The notes under the pieces are model-generated. The model saw only the letters and a list, made by a program, of their open reading frames with translations, had not been told where the DNA came from and did not search any database. From Gilliamella sp. App6-5 (GTDB lineage: Bacteria; Pseudomonadota; Gammaproteobacteria; Enterobacterales; Orbaceae), in NCBI RefSeq assembly GCF_001690525.1, contig NZ_LZGT01000088.1, forward strand, positions 1-64,000: a stretch of 64,000 bases of DNA. The letters are read 5' to 3'. Numbering within the stretch: the first letter of the stretch is position 1; each line of letters opens with the position of its first letter. The position numbers and the translations under genes were made by a program. Shown here piece after piece: positions 42,477 to 52,462 of the stretch.

Positions 42477-43289
42477 CTAAAAAGTGCGCGTATCAGTCCG
42501 CCATGTATCAGCAGTCAACGCCTCACCAAAGTAGCTATTTATCAATTTTTGGGTAATATCACTTAATGGTGAAGCCAATACTTCAGCAGTATTGCCAGAC
42601 TCAACAAGATCACCATTGTGCATAACTAAAATATCGTCACTAATATGTTTCATCATACCAATATCTTGTGTTACATAGACATAAGAAATATTTTGTTGAG
42701 CTTGTAACGATAGCATTAAATTAACAATTTGCGAGCGCATCGAAATATCTAACGCGGCCAAAGCCTCATCAAGAATAATGACCTTAGGCTTTAAAATTAG
42801 AGCTCTTGCTAATGCTACACGTTGCTTTTGACCTGCTGCCATCACAGAAGGATAATAAGAGGCATGTTCGGGCAATAATCCAACTTGCTTTAATACACTA
42901 CTAATTAGCTTTTCACGCTCATGAGCATCATAATTGGTATTATATTTAAGTGGAATTTCTAACAATTGTCCAATACGCAGCCTTGGATCAAATGAACTTT
43001 CAACATGCTGAAAAATCATTCGAATCAGTTGACAACGATGACTATAATCGCCGTATTCAACTTTATTACCAGCAATCCAGATATCACCACTATCGGGTTT
43101 TATCATACCAACTAACATTTTAGCCAAGGTCGATTTTCCGGATCCATTCTGCCCAATAATCGCCAAAGTCTTACCTTCATTTAATGAAAATGATACTGGA
43201 TTAACCGCATTAATTTGTAAGTGACCAAAAAGCCCTTTAGCTATTTTAAACTGCTTTGATAAGTTACGTACTTTTAATATTGGATTCAT
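42477..43289 (-). CDS. sapF: ABC transporter ATP-binding protein SapF
   Basis: ATPase of the Sap system. The 270 residues include Walker A GQNGSGKST near residue 43, signature AAGQKQRVALARAL near 155, and Walker B KVIILDEALAALD near 172. The C-terminus is close to E. coli SapF. It is last in sapBCDF, 15 bp after sapD. In E. coli SapBCDF exports putrescine; the Sap name comes from antimicrobial peptide resistance in Salmonella. Confidence 0.93.
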   Translation of the reverse strand: MNPILKVRNLSKQFKIAKGLFGHLQINAVNPVSFSLNEGKTLAIIGQNGSGKSTLAKMLVGMIKPDSGDIWIAGNKVEYGDYSHRCQLIRMIFQHVESSFDPRLRIGQLLEIPLKYNTNYDAHEREKLISSVLKQVGLLPEHASYYPSVMAAGQKQRVALARALILKPKVIILDEALAALDISMRSQIVNLMLSLQAQQNISYVYVTQDIGMMKHISDDILVMHNGDLVESGNTAEVLASPLSDITQKLINSYFGEALTADTWRTDTRTF

Positions 43290-43304
43290 TTTTATTCCTA
43301 TTGT

Positions 43305-44303
43305 TTATGGTAACTCATCAATATTTAACGGAAAATGGCAAGCAACAGAACGATCTTTTATCGGTAGTAATTCGGGTGCTTGAATACATTTTTTTTGTGC
43401 ATAAGGACATCGTGGTCCTAATCGACAGCCTATGGGTAAATGCTCCAATGATGGAATCACACCGGGTAAGGTATTTAACGGACTTTTATGTGGCATTGCT
43501 TTACCAAAATCAGGGATTGCATAAATCAGCGCCTGAGTATAAGGATGATAAGGTGATTTAATTAAATCTTCGCTATTAGCAACTTCAACGGTTTGTCCAC
43601 AATATAGGACATTGATACGGTCAGTCCATCTGGTTACCATTTGCAAATCATGGCTGATAAGCAAGATAGTAGTCCCCATATTTTGATTCATACTAGCGAG
43701 CAACCTAAAAATTTGTGCTTCGGTAGTGGCTTCCATTGCATTGGTTGGTTCATCAGCAATAAGTAGCTTTGGCTGATTAGCCAACGCAATGGCTATCATG
43801 ACTTTCTGACATTCGCCTTCGGTTAATTCAAACGGATAGGACTTTAATATCTCTTTGTGATTCTTAATTCCTACCCGATGCAATAACTCAATCGCTCGAT
43901 GCTTACGCCAAAATAATCGCTGCCACCAATGCCCTTTAAATGTTCTTCTTGGAATTGCAGTGATTAACTGTTGCCCAACTTTCATAGAGGGATCTAAACA
44001 AGATTGTGGTTCTTGAAATATCATCGAGATATTGGCACTAATCACTTTTCGGCGTTGTCTAGGAGAGAGTTTAAGTAAATCAATATCATTAAAATAAATA
44101 CGATCGGCTGAAATCTTCCAGTTATGATTAGTTACCCCTAAGATAGCTTTAGCGATAAGGCTTTTTCCTGAGCCTGATTCACCAACCAAGCCTCGAATTT
44201 CACCTTCTGACAACTTCAAATTAACCCGATCAATTGCGCGCAAAAGACCCTCTGGCGTAATAAACTCAATGGTTAAATTTCGAATATCTAATAATGCCAT
44301 CAT
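43305..44303 (-). CDS. sapD: ABC transporter ATP-binding protein SapD
   Basis: Second ATPase of the Sap system; in E. coli it is also the TrkE component that supports Trk potassium uptake. The 332 residues have Walker A GESGSGKS near 40 and the unusual signature [19 protein letters not shown] also found in E. coli SapD. Walker B is [14 protein letters not shown], and a C-terminal [15 protein letters not shown] cysteine cluster is typical of oligopeptide-type ATPases. Two Met codons begin the frame (MMALLDIRN). It starts one base over the sapC stop. Confidence 0.95.
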   Translation of the reverse strand: MMALLDIRNLTIEFITPEGLLRAIDRVNLKLSEGEIRGLVGESGSGKSLIAKAILGVTNHNWKISADRIYFNDIDLLKLSPRQRRKVISANISMIFQEPQSCLDPSMKVGQQLITAIPRRTFKGHWWQRLFWRKHRAIELLHRVGIKNHKEILKSYPFELTEGECQKVMIAIALANQPKLLIADEPTNAMEATTEAQIFRLLASMNQNMGTTILLISHDLQMVTRWTDRINVLYCGQTVEVANSEDLIKSPYHPYTQALIYAIPDFGKAMPHKSPLNTLPGVIPSLEHLPIGCRLGPRCPYAQKKCIQAPELLPIKDRSVACHFPLNIDELP

Positions 44304-45163
44304 TAAGTTCCTGCTCGCCGGCCATATAATCCAAAGTTGAATAAATACACCAAAATAATTGTAGCTGAAACCGCAATTCCTGGAGATAAAAAGGCCAAAT
44401 AATTAATAGCAATGATATCTTTCATTTGAAACATCATCATTCCCAAATCAGGTCTGGAAACATCATTAGCAAAGCCTAAAAAAGTTATTGTGGTAACTGA
44501 CAAAATAACCGATCCAAACAATGAAACAATTTCGGTCAGATAAAGAGGTAAAATGTTAGGTAGAATATAATGATTTAAAATTGAAAACGAAGATAGTCCA
44601 TCAAGTCTATAGGCCGTAATATACGTTTTATTCCATTCGTTGATAACACGTTGATGGATATTGTAAATAAAGCGTGGGGAATAAGATAATCCAATCACCA
44701 ATAACATATTAGTAATATTATCTTTTAATAATAAGCTAATCACAATCACACCAAGTAACGGCGGTACCACCATACAGAATTTAAAAACGAACAATACAAA
44801 AGGGCGTATAAATGATATAAAAAACATCAAATAATTAATTATCCCGCCAATGGCAACCACATAAAATACTGCTTTTAACGTCATTGTCATAGTTGAACGA
44901 TAACCAATTAACAAATAATTAAAAATATCTTGCCCTTTCGCGTTGGTACCGAGTATATGATTGATATCACCACTAGACCACCAAGCAGGTGGCAATAAAG
45001 CAGGGTAACTAGGGTTTAAATGAGCATGAAAAAACCATTGAGTTGATAATGCTACAAATGTAATCGCCAATATGCCATAAAAGCCAACAATTAAGTAAAG
45101 ATTGCTGTGCAACCGACTAAAGCTTAACTTTAGACCTTTTATTAACCTAGCTAGCCTAGACAT
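44303..45163 (-). CDS. sapC: ABC transporter permease SapC
   Basis: Permease subunit with about six transmembrane helices and 286 residues. The ATG at 45163 has AAGGAA just upstream and overlaps the sapB stop by eight bases; longer in-frame starts (to 45211) lie deeper in sap[16 protein letters not shown] and the EAA-like [20 protein letters not shown] fit SapC/DppC permeases. The sequence is clearly more diverged from E. coli SapC than the two ATPases are. Confidence 0.88.
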   Translation of the reverse strand: MSRLARLIKGLKLSFSRLHSNLYLIVGFYGILAITFVALSTQWFFHAHLNPSYPALLPPAWWSSGDINHILGTNAKGQDIFNYLLIGYRSTMTMTLKAVFYVVAIGGIINYLMFFISFIRPFVLFVFKFCMVVPPLLGVIVISLLLKDNITNMLLVIGLSYSPRFIYNIHQRVINEWNKTYITAYRLDGLSSFSILNHYILPNILPLYLTEIVSLFGSVILSVTTITFLGFANDVSRPDLGMMMFQMKDIIAINYLAFLSPGIAVSATIILVYLFNFGLYGRRAGT

Positions 45164-46091
45164 AATGTTCCTTATGACGCAAAGGATAAATAACAACTGC
45201 CGAAATTTCACCTAATAGCGCCAATAAACTGATAACAGTGCCACAAGCTAGAATAGCAATAGAAATAATAAAATAATTATGATGGTGATAAGCAATCATC
45301 ACCCATTGCCCTAGTCCTACTCGATTAAATAAAATTTCAATAACCATAGTTGAAAACAACAGTGTTGTCGTATTATACGTCAATTGTGGAATGGTCGCAG
45401 GAATAGCATTAGGTAATAAGTGCCGACATAAAATTTTAAATGGTGATCTTTCCCGAATAATTGCCATTTTGATAAAATTCTGCCTAGCTGTACTTTTTAC
45501 ATTTTGACTGACTAATTGAATAGTCATAATGCTTGGTTGAATGGCTAAAATCATGATCGGCAAAAGCAAATAGTGAAGCTGCTCAAATAATACCTGCCAT
45601 TGAAATGTCTGTGATGAAACAAAAATATCCAATAACGAAGTACCCGCAACTGCTGGTGACATATCGAAATTCATCGATACCGACCAAGTTGGTGATAACC
45701 AATACATGACGATAATTACAAACATAACAATAGGACAAGAATATAATAATAAAGATCCTAAGCGAATCGTACTATTTAACCAAGTAAAATTACTAAGACC
45801 AAGAAAAATACCCAAAGGTAATCCAATCAGTAAAGCAACAAATAACGCAAGAATACAAAGTTCAAATGTAGCCAATAATGTATGAAAAAACGGGATCGTT
45901 TCACCAGTTAATAATCTGAATTGGCCTTGTAGTAACTGCTTAAAAAAAACACTGTAGGCATCAATAAAACTGAGGTTGTTAAAGTTAAACGTTGAATGAG
46001 GGGTAAAATAGACTAAACAAAAGCTAATCTGAGCCAACACGCAGATAATAAACAAAAACGCGACTATTTTTTTGAAAATATAGATAATCAT
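45156..46091 (-). CDS. sapB: ABC transporter permease SapB
   Basis: First gene of the sap unit here: a 311-residue DppB-type permease with an N-terminal anchor helix and five further helices. It has an EAA loop near FIKMAIIRERSPFKILCRHLLPNAIP. It begins 71 bp after the rne stop. In E. coli sapA, the periplasmic binding protein, comes first; it is absent here, which suits an export role that does not need SapA. Confidence 0.88.
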   Translation of the reverse strand: MIIYIFKKIVAFLFIICVLAQISFCLVYFTPHSTFNFNNLSFIDAYSVFFKQLLQGQFRLLTGETIPFFHTLLATFELCILALFVALLIGLPLGIFLGLSNFTWLNSTIRLGSLLLYSCPIVMFVIIVMYWLSPTWSVSMNFDMSPAVAGTSLLDIFVSSQTFQWQVLFEQLHYLLLPIMILAIQPSIMTIQLVSQNVKSTARQNFIKMAIIRERSPFKILCRHLLPNAIPATIPQLTYNTTTLLFSTMVIEILFNRVGLGQWVMIAYHHHNYFIISIAILACGTVISLLALLGEISAVVIYPLRHKEHYV

Positions 46092-46121
46092 TGTTTATCT
46101 TTATAGATATTATAAGTAAAT

Positions 46122-46155
46122 AAAACACGGCGACATAATCACATCACCGTGTTTT
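46122..46155 (-). terminator. Terminator after rne
   Basis: AAAACACGG pairs perfectly with CCGTGTTTT around a 16-nt loop, eight bases after the rne stop. The tail on the minus strand is A/T-rich. It separates rne from sapB. Confidence 0.75.
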
Positions 46156-46162
46156 AATCTAT

Positions 46163-48844
46163 TTATTGGTTATCCGGAATCACCGGTTTACTTGCTGCGG
46201 CATAAGCATGATCTTGAGCACTTAGGCCACCGGCATTACCTTTACCTTCAAAACGATAATTTAACTCTTCGCGTGATTTTATGCCAATAGCAGAAGTCAC
46301 ATATTCTGGCGCGGGAGCTTTAGTCATTGCTGAAGAAGAATAACCTATTGATTGTGAATTAGTAATGACCAAATCAATATTATGACTATTTTGCTGACTA
46401 TCTTTAAAATCTTCTTTAGCATCAATAAATGACGAACTTTTTGATGCATCATCCACAGTAACAGCGTCATTTAGGTTCGCTTCATTTTTAACAATGACAG
46501 GAAGTAAAAGTGAAGGGATGACAGGTACCACAATATTTGGTTCGTCATTCGTTATTTGACTGTAATCAACAGCAACTCGACCTAAAGCTAATTCTAATGA
46601 CGCTGCAGCAAATGGTAACGGCATTGGCGACTGTTTTAGGTCGACATTACGAACACGGCGTTTATTATTACGTTGACCATTCATTCGTAAATGTCTTGAC
46701 GTACGCCGCTGACGCTTCGGTTGATATTCCGAAATAATAGTGTCTTTAGAGTGTTCAGAGACAATAATTGGTAATAACAAAGAAGGAATAATGACTCTTT
46801 CTTGTTCAACTTGCATCGTAGTATCAGCATTTTTGATACGAACACTTTTAGTTAAAGCGCGTTGTTGGCGTCTTGTTTTCGCTTCACGTTGTTTCGGTTG
46901 TACCACTTCACTCGCAACTCTATCTGCCTTAATATTATTTTCTGAGTTTGACAAATGAGTATTTGCATTATTATTTTGTCTAGCTCGACGATGATTATTT
47001 CGACTCGACTCTTTGATCTCCTCTGTAGAGCCTACAGTATTGCCTGCTACATTATTGTTTCTGTTATTGCGTTGACGTCGATTGTTGGAACGTTGATTAT
47101 CTCGTCTTTTTACCATTTTGGGTTTAACCTCTGGTTGAGGTTCTGGTTTTTCTGTCACAAACAGTTTACGTAGCTTACCAAAGAATCCGCTAAACAAACT
47201 GCCTGATTTTTTCGTTTTTGGCTCGACTTTTTCTTTTGGCGCTACACATGCTTCAACTTTAGGGCCTGATAATACGGCTTGTTCAACAATAACTTCCACA
47301 GCTTGCTGTTCATCTTCCTCTTCTTCAAATTCACGAATCAGTTTTGGAAGATTATAACTCAGTACATCCGTTTCTTCGCCTCTACGCTTACGAATCACTT
47401 TATAAAGTGGTGTTTCCATCTCTTCATCACCAGCAATCACAATTTTGACATCAGGATGCATGCTTTCAATATTAGTGATAGCGCGACGTTTTTCGTTGAG
47501 TAAATAGCTTGCTATTGGTACTGGAACGATGACATCGATTTGTACAGTATTATCTTTCATCGCTTCTTCTTGAATTAATCGAAGAATCGATAAAGACAAT
47601 GAGTTATTATCACGAACCGTACCCGTTCCTTGACAACGCGGGCAAATATGATGAGTTGCTTCGCGTAATGACGGGCTTAAACGTTGACGAGACATTTCAA
47701 GCAAACCAAAACGAGAAATACGAGTCGTTTGGATACGCGCACGATCAGTCTTCATCGCTTCTTTAAGGCGATTTTCTACTTCACGCTGATTGCGAATTGG
47801 TGTCATATCAATAAAATCGATAACAATCAACCCCCCTAAGTCGCGTAAGCGCAGTTGACGCGCGATTTCTTCGGCTGCTTCAAGGTTAGTATTAAATGCG
47901 GTTTCTTCAATATCGCTACCACGAATTGATTTAGCTGAGTTAATATCAATAGCGGTGAGCGCTTCTGTCGCATCAATCACAATTGAACCACCAGAGGGTA
48001 AGCGAACTTCACGCTGGAATGCCGACTCAATTTGACCTTCAATTTGGAAATGATTAAATAATGGAACATCCCCTTCATAAAGTTTTAAGCGACTAACGTA
48101 CTCAACACGCCCTAAGTCAGCTAATCGTTTTTTAGCCATTTCAAGGACTTTAGGATTATCAATTAAAATATCGCCGACATCATCACGCAAATAATCACGA
48201 AATGCTCGCGTAATAATATCGCTTTCTTTATGAATTAAACTTGGCGCAGGATGCTTTTTTGCCTCATTTTGAATGGCAGTCCAATAGTTAACTAATGCGT
48301 CTAAATCTTGTTGCAACTCTTCTTGGCTTTTACCCACCCCTGCGGTTCGAGCTATCACGCCCATACCTTTAGGTTTTTCGATAGCATCAATAATACGTTT
48401 AAGATCGGCTCTTTCCTCACCTTCTATACGGCGCGAAACACCGCCAGCACGAGGATCATTAGGCATCAAAACTAAATAACTACCAGCTAAGCTGATATAG
48501 GTCGTTAAAGCTGCACCTTTTTTGCCGCGAATCTCTTTTTCAATTTGGATAAGAACTTCTTGACCTTCCTGTAGATGTTTAATACTACGGCGACCTGAAA
48601 TATTAGATGGGAAATAGCTTTCAGCAATCTCTTTTAAAGGTAAAAATCCATCACGTTCACCACCATAAGAAACAAACGCTGCTTCTAAGCTTGGATTGAT
48701 TTTAGTAATTTTACCTTTATAAATATTGGCTTTCTTTTGTTCATGACCAAGGCTTTCGATATCTAAATCATATAAGCGCTGACCATCAACAAGCGCAACG
48801 CGCAGCTCTTCTTGCTGGGTTGCGTTGATTAACATTCTTTTCAT
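46163..48844 (-). CDS. rne: Ribonuclease E
   Basis: Endonuclease and scaffold of the RNA degradosome, with 893 residues (E. coli 1061). The N-terminal catalytic half is intact: S1 domain, the metal-binding Asp in AIDINSA near 303 and IVIDFIDM near 346, and Zn-link CPRC near 404. The C-terminal half is shortened but keeps an amphipathic membrane helix [12 protein letters not shown] (about 548-560), arginine-rich RNA-binding stretches and a PNPase-type end motif FEGKGNAGG near 865. A hydrophobic IPSLLLPxIV motif occurs twice (about 682 and 771). A leader of about 359 nt suggests autoregulation. Confidence 0.96.
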   Translation of the reverse strand: MKRMLINATQQEELRVALVDGQRLYDLDIESLGHEQKKANIYKGKITKINPSLEAAFVSYGGERDGFLPLKEIAESYFPSNISGRRSIKHLQEGQEVLIQIEKEIRGKKGAALTTYISLAGSYLVLMPNDPRAGGVSRRIEGEERADLKRIIDAIEKPKGMGVIARTAGVGKSQEELQQDLDALVNYWTAIQNEAKKHPAPSLIHKESDIITRAFRDYLRDDVGDILIDNPKVLEMAKKRLADLGRVEYVSRLKLYEGDVPLFNHFQIEGQIESAFQREVRLPSGGSIVIDATEALTAIDINSAKSIRGSDIEETAFNTNLEAAEEIARQLRLRDLGGLIVIDFIDMTPIRNQREVENRLKEAMKTDRARIQTTRISRFGLLEMSRQRLSPSLREATHHICPRCQGTGTVRDNNSLSLSILRLIQEEAMKDNTVQIDVIVPVPIASYLLNEKRRAITNIESMHPDVKIVIAGDEEMETPLYKVIRKRRGEETDVLSYNLPKLIREFEEEEDEQQAVEVIVEQAVLSGPKVEACVAPKEKVEPKTKKSGSLFSGFFGKLRKLFVTEKPEPQPEVKPKMVKRRDNQRSNNRRQRNNRNNNVAGNTVGSTEEIKESSRNNHRRARQNNNANTHLSNSENNIKADRVASEVVQPKQREAKTRRQQRALTKSVRIKNADTTMQVEQERVIIPSLLLPIIVSEHSKDTIISEYQPKRQRRTSRHLRMNGQRNNKRRVRNVDLKQSPMPLPFAAASLELALGRVAVDYSQITNDEPNIVVPVIPSLLLPVIVKNEANLNDAVTVDDASKSSSFIDAKEDFKDSQQNSHNIDLVITNSQSIGYSSSAMTKAPAPEYVTSAIGIKSREELNYRFEGKGNAGGLSAQDHAYAAASKPVIPDNQ

Positions 48845-49203
48845 TATTCTACACTCTTGATTAATCTTAATTAACTGTAGGTAGAATCTTATTATTGATA
48901 AGTGATTATTTTAACAATGATGAATAATGGTACTTAACTAAATATTTGTATACAGCATTCATTATTTTATTTATGTTATTTTTGTTATTATTTTATGTGA
49001 ATCCGATACCGCTTACACCACATCAATATAATACATTAAGCAAAATATTAAATTAAAAAGCACTAAATACTTTACAAAAAAACTAATTGTATAATTTATT
49101 GACGCTATGAACATGGTTAATTTGCAACCCACAGTATTTTACCGATTTTGGCAAACAAACTAAATCTTTATGTAATTGTTTAAAATAAACATATTATCTA
49201 ATT
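48845..49203 (-). promoter_or_regulatory. Long 5' leader of rne (autoregulatory region)
   Basis: From the promoter at 49210-49238, the predicted leader is about 359 nt, practically the length of the E. coli rne leader (361 nt). In E. coli that leader folds into hairpins, one of which (hp2) lets RNase E cut its own mRNA. I could not identify the hairpins by eye, so the regulatory role rests on length and position. Confidence 0.65.
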
Positions 49204-49209
49204 ATAATG

Positions 49210-49238
49210 ATTCTACTTACGCTATTTTATTTTGACAA
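49210..49238 (-). promoter_or_regulatory. Promoter of rne
   Basis: On the minus strand, -35 TTGTCA (49238-49233) and -10 TAGAAT (49215-49210) are exactly 17 bp apart, one mismatch each. It lies between rne and syd; the remaining ~340 bp to syd show no other clear signal. Confidence 0.7.
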
Positions 49239-49583
49239 ACTGTAATGTCTAACGCCATTGCTGCATTACAAGGATAAAATTATCCCTCTCTATTATTAAC
49301 GTTTCAGCCAAGGATAGCAAGCAAATTAAACTGGCTATTTTACAAACAGTTAAGCGGTCATTTTTCTCATTTTCAACTGTTGCGACCACATAATAAACAA
49401 CTTAATTGATTTGCTTAAATTTTTATACTAAAACGTCTATTTACCTAAAACAGCTTTACAAGCTTTCTTACAAATTATCCAATTCACAAAAATAAAACGT
49501 TGATGCGATTATGCATAGCAAAATTTAATCAGTATAATGACGATTAAATAACATGATAATTTGAATATGAGATATATTTGTTT

Positions 49584-50117
49584 ATGAGCTCTACAGACAA
49601 AATCGCTTTACTTAATTTTACTACTCGTTGGATTAACCAATTCAACTTCGCACCATCAAGCGAAGAATTACATGCTATCCCCTCGCCTTGCATTTTAAAA
49701 ACTCAGCAACTTACGGTATATTGGCAACCATTTTTATTGGAGCCACCAAGAGATCTCACAATTGCTGAACAAGTCATTGGCATCACATTACACGCCTGCG
49801 CTCATTTTTTTTATGGCACACAATATGCTGGCAATATGACAGCTCAATTTGCCAATACCCATTTAACCTTAATTCAAGCATGGAATGATGATGATTTTGC
49901 AACGTTAGAACAAAATATAATTGCTCATTTATCTCAACAAAAAAAATTAAAACGCATACCAACCATTTTTATCGCATCGACGAATGAAAGTACCGAAATA
50001 ATTGCCATCAATAACTTAACAGGCGAAATTGTAAAAGAGGATTTGATTACGGGTGAATTAACCATCCTAGCGCACGATTTAACCACTTTTTTAAATAAGC
50101 TAATTGTTACATGTTAA
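49584..50117 (+). CDS. syd: SecY-interacting protein Syd
   Basis: Peripheral inner-membrane protein that binds SecY and monitors translocon assembly. The 177 residues (E. coli 181) align along the whole length: SEELHAIPSPCI near 30, VYWQPF, HFFYGTQYAGNMTAQF near 90, LTLIQAWNDDDF, and RIPTIFIAS near 130. The ATG at 49584 is preferred over the TTG two codons earlier. It is a single gene, read from the 740-bp spacer shared with rne. Confidence 0.94.
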   Translation: MSSTDKIALLNFTTRWINQFNFAPSSEELHAIPSPCILKTQQLTVYWQPFLLEPPRDLTIAEQVIGITLHACAHFFYGTQYAGNMTAQFANTHLTLIQAWNDDDFATLEQNIIAHLSQQKKLKRIPTIFIASTNESTEIIAINNLTGEIVKEDLITGELTILAHDLTTFLNKLIVTC

Positions 50118-50246
50118 ACAATAGCCGTTTAGCAATAATACAATACTTGTATACACCTTTTGCAAAAGTAACGATTATCAAAATTGTATCTTACAAAATA
50201 ATGTGTATATAATGCGTTGAACGTCATTAGATCAGATAGGTGAATT

Positions 50247-51422
50247 ATGTTTGAATATTTAACAGCAGCTCCAGCCGATCCCATTTTAGGGTTAGCCGAT
50301 CTTTATAATAAGGATGAACGCACCAATAAAATTAATTTAAGTGTTGGTATTTACAAAGATGAAACCACCAAAACACCTATTTTAGAAAGTGTGAAAAAAG
50401 CAGAACATTTTTTATTAAATGACGAAACAACCAAAAGTTACTTAGCTATTGATGGCGTCAACGCTTTCAATCTTGCAACACAAATTCTGCTTTTTGGTCG
50501 AGAAAATGAACGAGCAAGAACCGCACAAGCACCTGGCGGGACAGGGGCTTTACGCATCATGGCGGATTTTTTAGCTCGCCGGACCAAAGTAAAACGTGTT
50601 TGGGTAAGTAATCCAACTTGGCCAAATCACCGTAGTGTATTTCAAACTGCTGGCCTTGAAGTCCGTGAATACCATTATTATAGTGCACAAACCCACTCTC
50701 TTGATTTTGATGCCATGATCAGTAGCTTAAACCAAGTTGTCGCTGGCGAAGCGGTATTGTTCCATGGCTGCTGTCATAACCCATCAGGTATCGATCCAAC
50801 CCCAGAACAATGGCAAGCAATTTCGGATTTAGCCTTAAAAAATGGCTGGTTACCACTATTTGATTTAGCTTATCAAGGCTTTGGGACAGGTGTCGAAGAA
50901 GACGTTTACGGATTAAGATTATTTGCGCAAAACCACCCTGAATTACTGATTGCGAGCTCATATTCAAAAAATTTTGGCCTCTATAACGAACGCGTAGGCG
51001 CATTCACGTTAATTGCTGCAAATGCTGAAATTGCCGATCGCGCCTTTAGTCAAGTCAAAACAATTATTCGAGCTAATTACTCTAATCCACCTGCCCATGG
51101 TGCTAAAATTGTCTCTTATATTTTAAATAATGAAGAATTAAAAGAAGAGTGGATCGATGAATTAACTGGTATGCGGCAACGCATTCACCGCATGCGACAA
51201 CTATTTGTAAAAACATTACAAGATAAAGGAGCTAATCAAGATTTTAGCTTCATCGCCAAACAAAACGGTATGTTCTCGTTCAGTGGTTTGAACGAAGAAC
51301 AGGTGCTCAAATTACGCCATGATTATGGTATCTATATTGTTAATTCAGGGCGTATCAATGTGGCAGGTATGACATTAGATAACATGTCCAGACTTTGCGA
51401 ATCGATTGTTGAAGTGCTATAA
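50247..51422 (+). CDS. aspC: Aspartate aminotransferase
   Basis: PLP-dependent transaminase interconverting aspartate/2-oxoglutarate and oxaloacetate/glutamate. The 391 residues (E. coli 396) include NPTWPNH near 122, CCHNPSG near 174, the PLP lysine in [16 protein letters not shown] near 239, and the substrate Arg in [10 protein letters not shown] near the end. The C-terminus ([11 protein letters not shown]) is AspC-like. A paralogue, tyrB, enters at the right edge. A terminator follows. Confidence 0.95.
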   Translation: MFEYLTAAPADPILGLADLYNKDERTNKINLSVGIYKDETTKTPILESVKKAEHFLLNDETTKSYLAIDGVNAFNLATQILLFGRENERARTAQAPGGTGALRIMADFLARRTKVKRVWVSNPTWPNHRSVFQTAGLEVREYHYYSAQTHSLDFDAMISSLNQVVAGEAVLFHGCCHNPSGIDPTPEQWQAISDLALKNGWLPLFDLAYQGFGTGVEEDVYGLRLFAQNHPELLIASSYSKNFGLYNERVGAFTLIAANAEIADRAFSQVKTIIRANYSNPPAHGAKIVSYILNNEELKEEWIDELTGMRQRIHRMRQLFVKTLQDKGANQDFSFIAKQNGMFSFSGLNEEQVLKLRHDYGIYIVNSGRINVAGMTLDNMSRLCESIVEVL

Positions 51423-51475
51423 AAATTTTGATAATCCAATATTAAAACATGGTTAAAGCTATTGTTTAAGTCACA

Positions 51476-51511
51476 AGAGAAACCCTCAAATAACCTGAGT
51501 GTTTCTCTTTG
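51476..51511 (+). terminator. Terminator of aspC
   Basis: GAGAAAC plus CTCA pair with TGAG plus GTTTCTC, with one mismatched base pair inside the stem, followed by TTTGCTCTT. It lies about 55 bases after the stop. Confidence 0.75.
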
Positions 51512-52462
51512 CTCTTATAAATTTGAGATAATTTTGATCATTAAAACACATTCAAAAAAAACATTGATTCTATTTAATTTTTTACTATTAATATTTTTTC
51601 AAATCGCTTGTTTATATAAATGATAAACTATAAGAATTACTCTCATTTTTTACCGTAATTTGAAAAAACTGTAATACATAGAAATAACGCCATATCCCAG
51701 ATAAACAGTATGGCGCCTACATCATAAACAAAAATCACCGTTACCGATTTGACTAACCGCTTTAAGGTCAGTCTAGTCGTCCAACCATTTATCGCACCGA
51801 AAAACCTGATTAAACATTAAATAACATGACGATCATTAAATATAAAACACGAAAATAGTTAGCATTATTTTCTAGGTGAGTTGTGTGCTTACTATGCGGT
51901 ATTTATAAAATTGTTCACATTTTAGGTTATATTTTTTGTAAAAAATATTCAGGATTCTATACCGTTTCGTGATGAATTGAAAATTTTCAGCATCTCATTT
52001 ATAAAAACGGGTGATCGTTATCGCCTCAATTAACAATTTACCAAAGTTGCCAGCCCTAAAATAAATGGGTAAGTCGCGAGCGTGATACGTACCTTAATGG
52101 CGATGTAGCATAATTGGCAAATAATTAGCGATTCAAAAAACAAAAAATAAAAGTTTTTATTTTGGTTATTTTTTCTTAGCTTATCCTAATTTTTTACTTT
52201 TATTTTTAACTATTATTAAAACGATAGTTAACAATATGAAGCGAACAAAACAAAATCAATTGTTTTATAGTGTTTTACAAAAAGATAAATTTGTTTAGCG
52301 CACCCCATCCTCACGACTCAAAAAGTATCCTGATTATGACTCAAATCACCAAAATTGCCCATTTCCATTAATCTTTTATTCCAATTAGTTATATCCATAG
52401 ACAAACAGATTATTAGACGATCCCTCAATAATTACGAATAATTATTTAACAGGATAATAACC
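51512..52462 (+). other. 950-bp gene-free region upstream of the lyase operon
   Basis: No convincing gene on either strand. GC content seems uneven: 51700-51800 and 52000-52120 are richer than their AT-rich surroundings. A 21-codon frame at 52236-52298 has no Shine-Dalgarno. A minus-strand open stretch at about 52020-52100 ends in TGA but has a stop just upstream; it could be a remnant of a decayed gene. The promoter of the lyase operon should lie in the last 200 bp; AGGA at 51-54 of block 52401 (52451-52454) is the lyase ribosome site. Confidence 0.5.

Noticed and set aside
49232-49237. Plus-strand TTGACA as a syd promoter
   Set aside because: No -10 at 16-18 bp; the same bases form the -35 of the better-supported rne promoter on the other strand.
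52099-52140. tRNA-like start GGCGATGTAGCATAATTGGC
   Set aside because: It resembles a D-arm, but no anticodon arm, T-arm or acceptor stem partner follows.
52236-52298. 21-codon frame MKRTKQNQLFYSV...
   Set aside because: No ribosome binding site and no recognisable sequence; chance is likely in AT-rich DNA.
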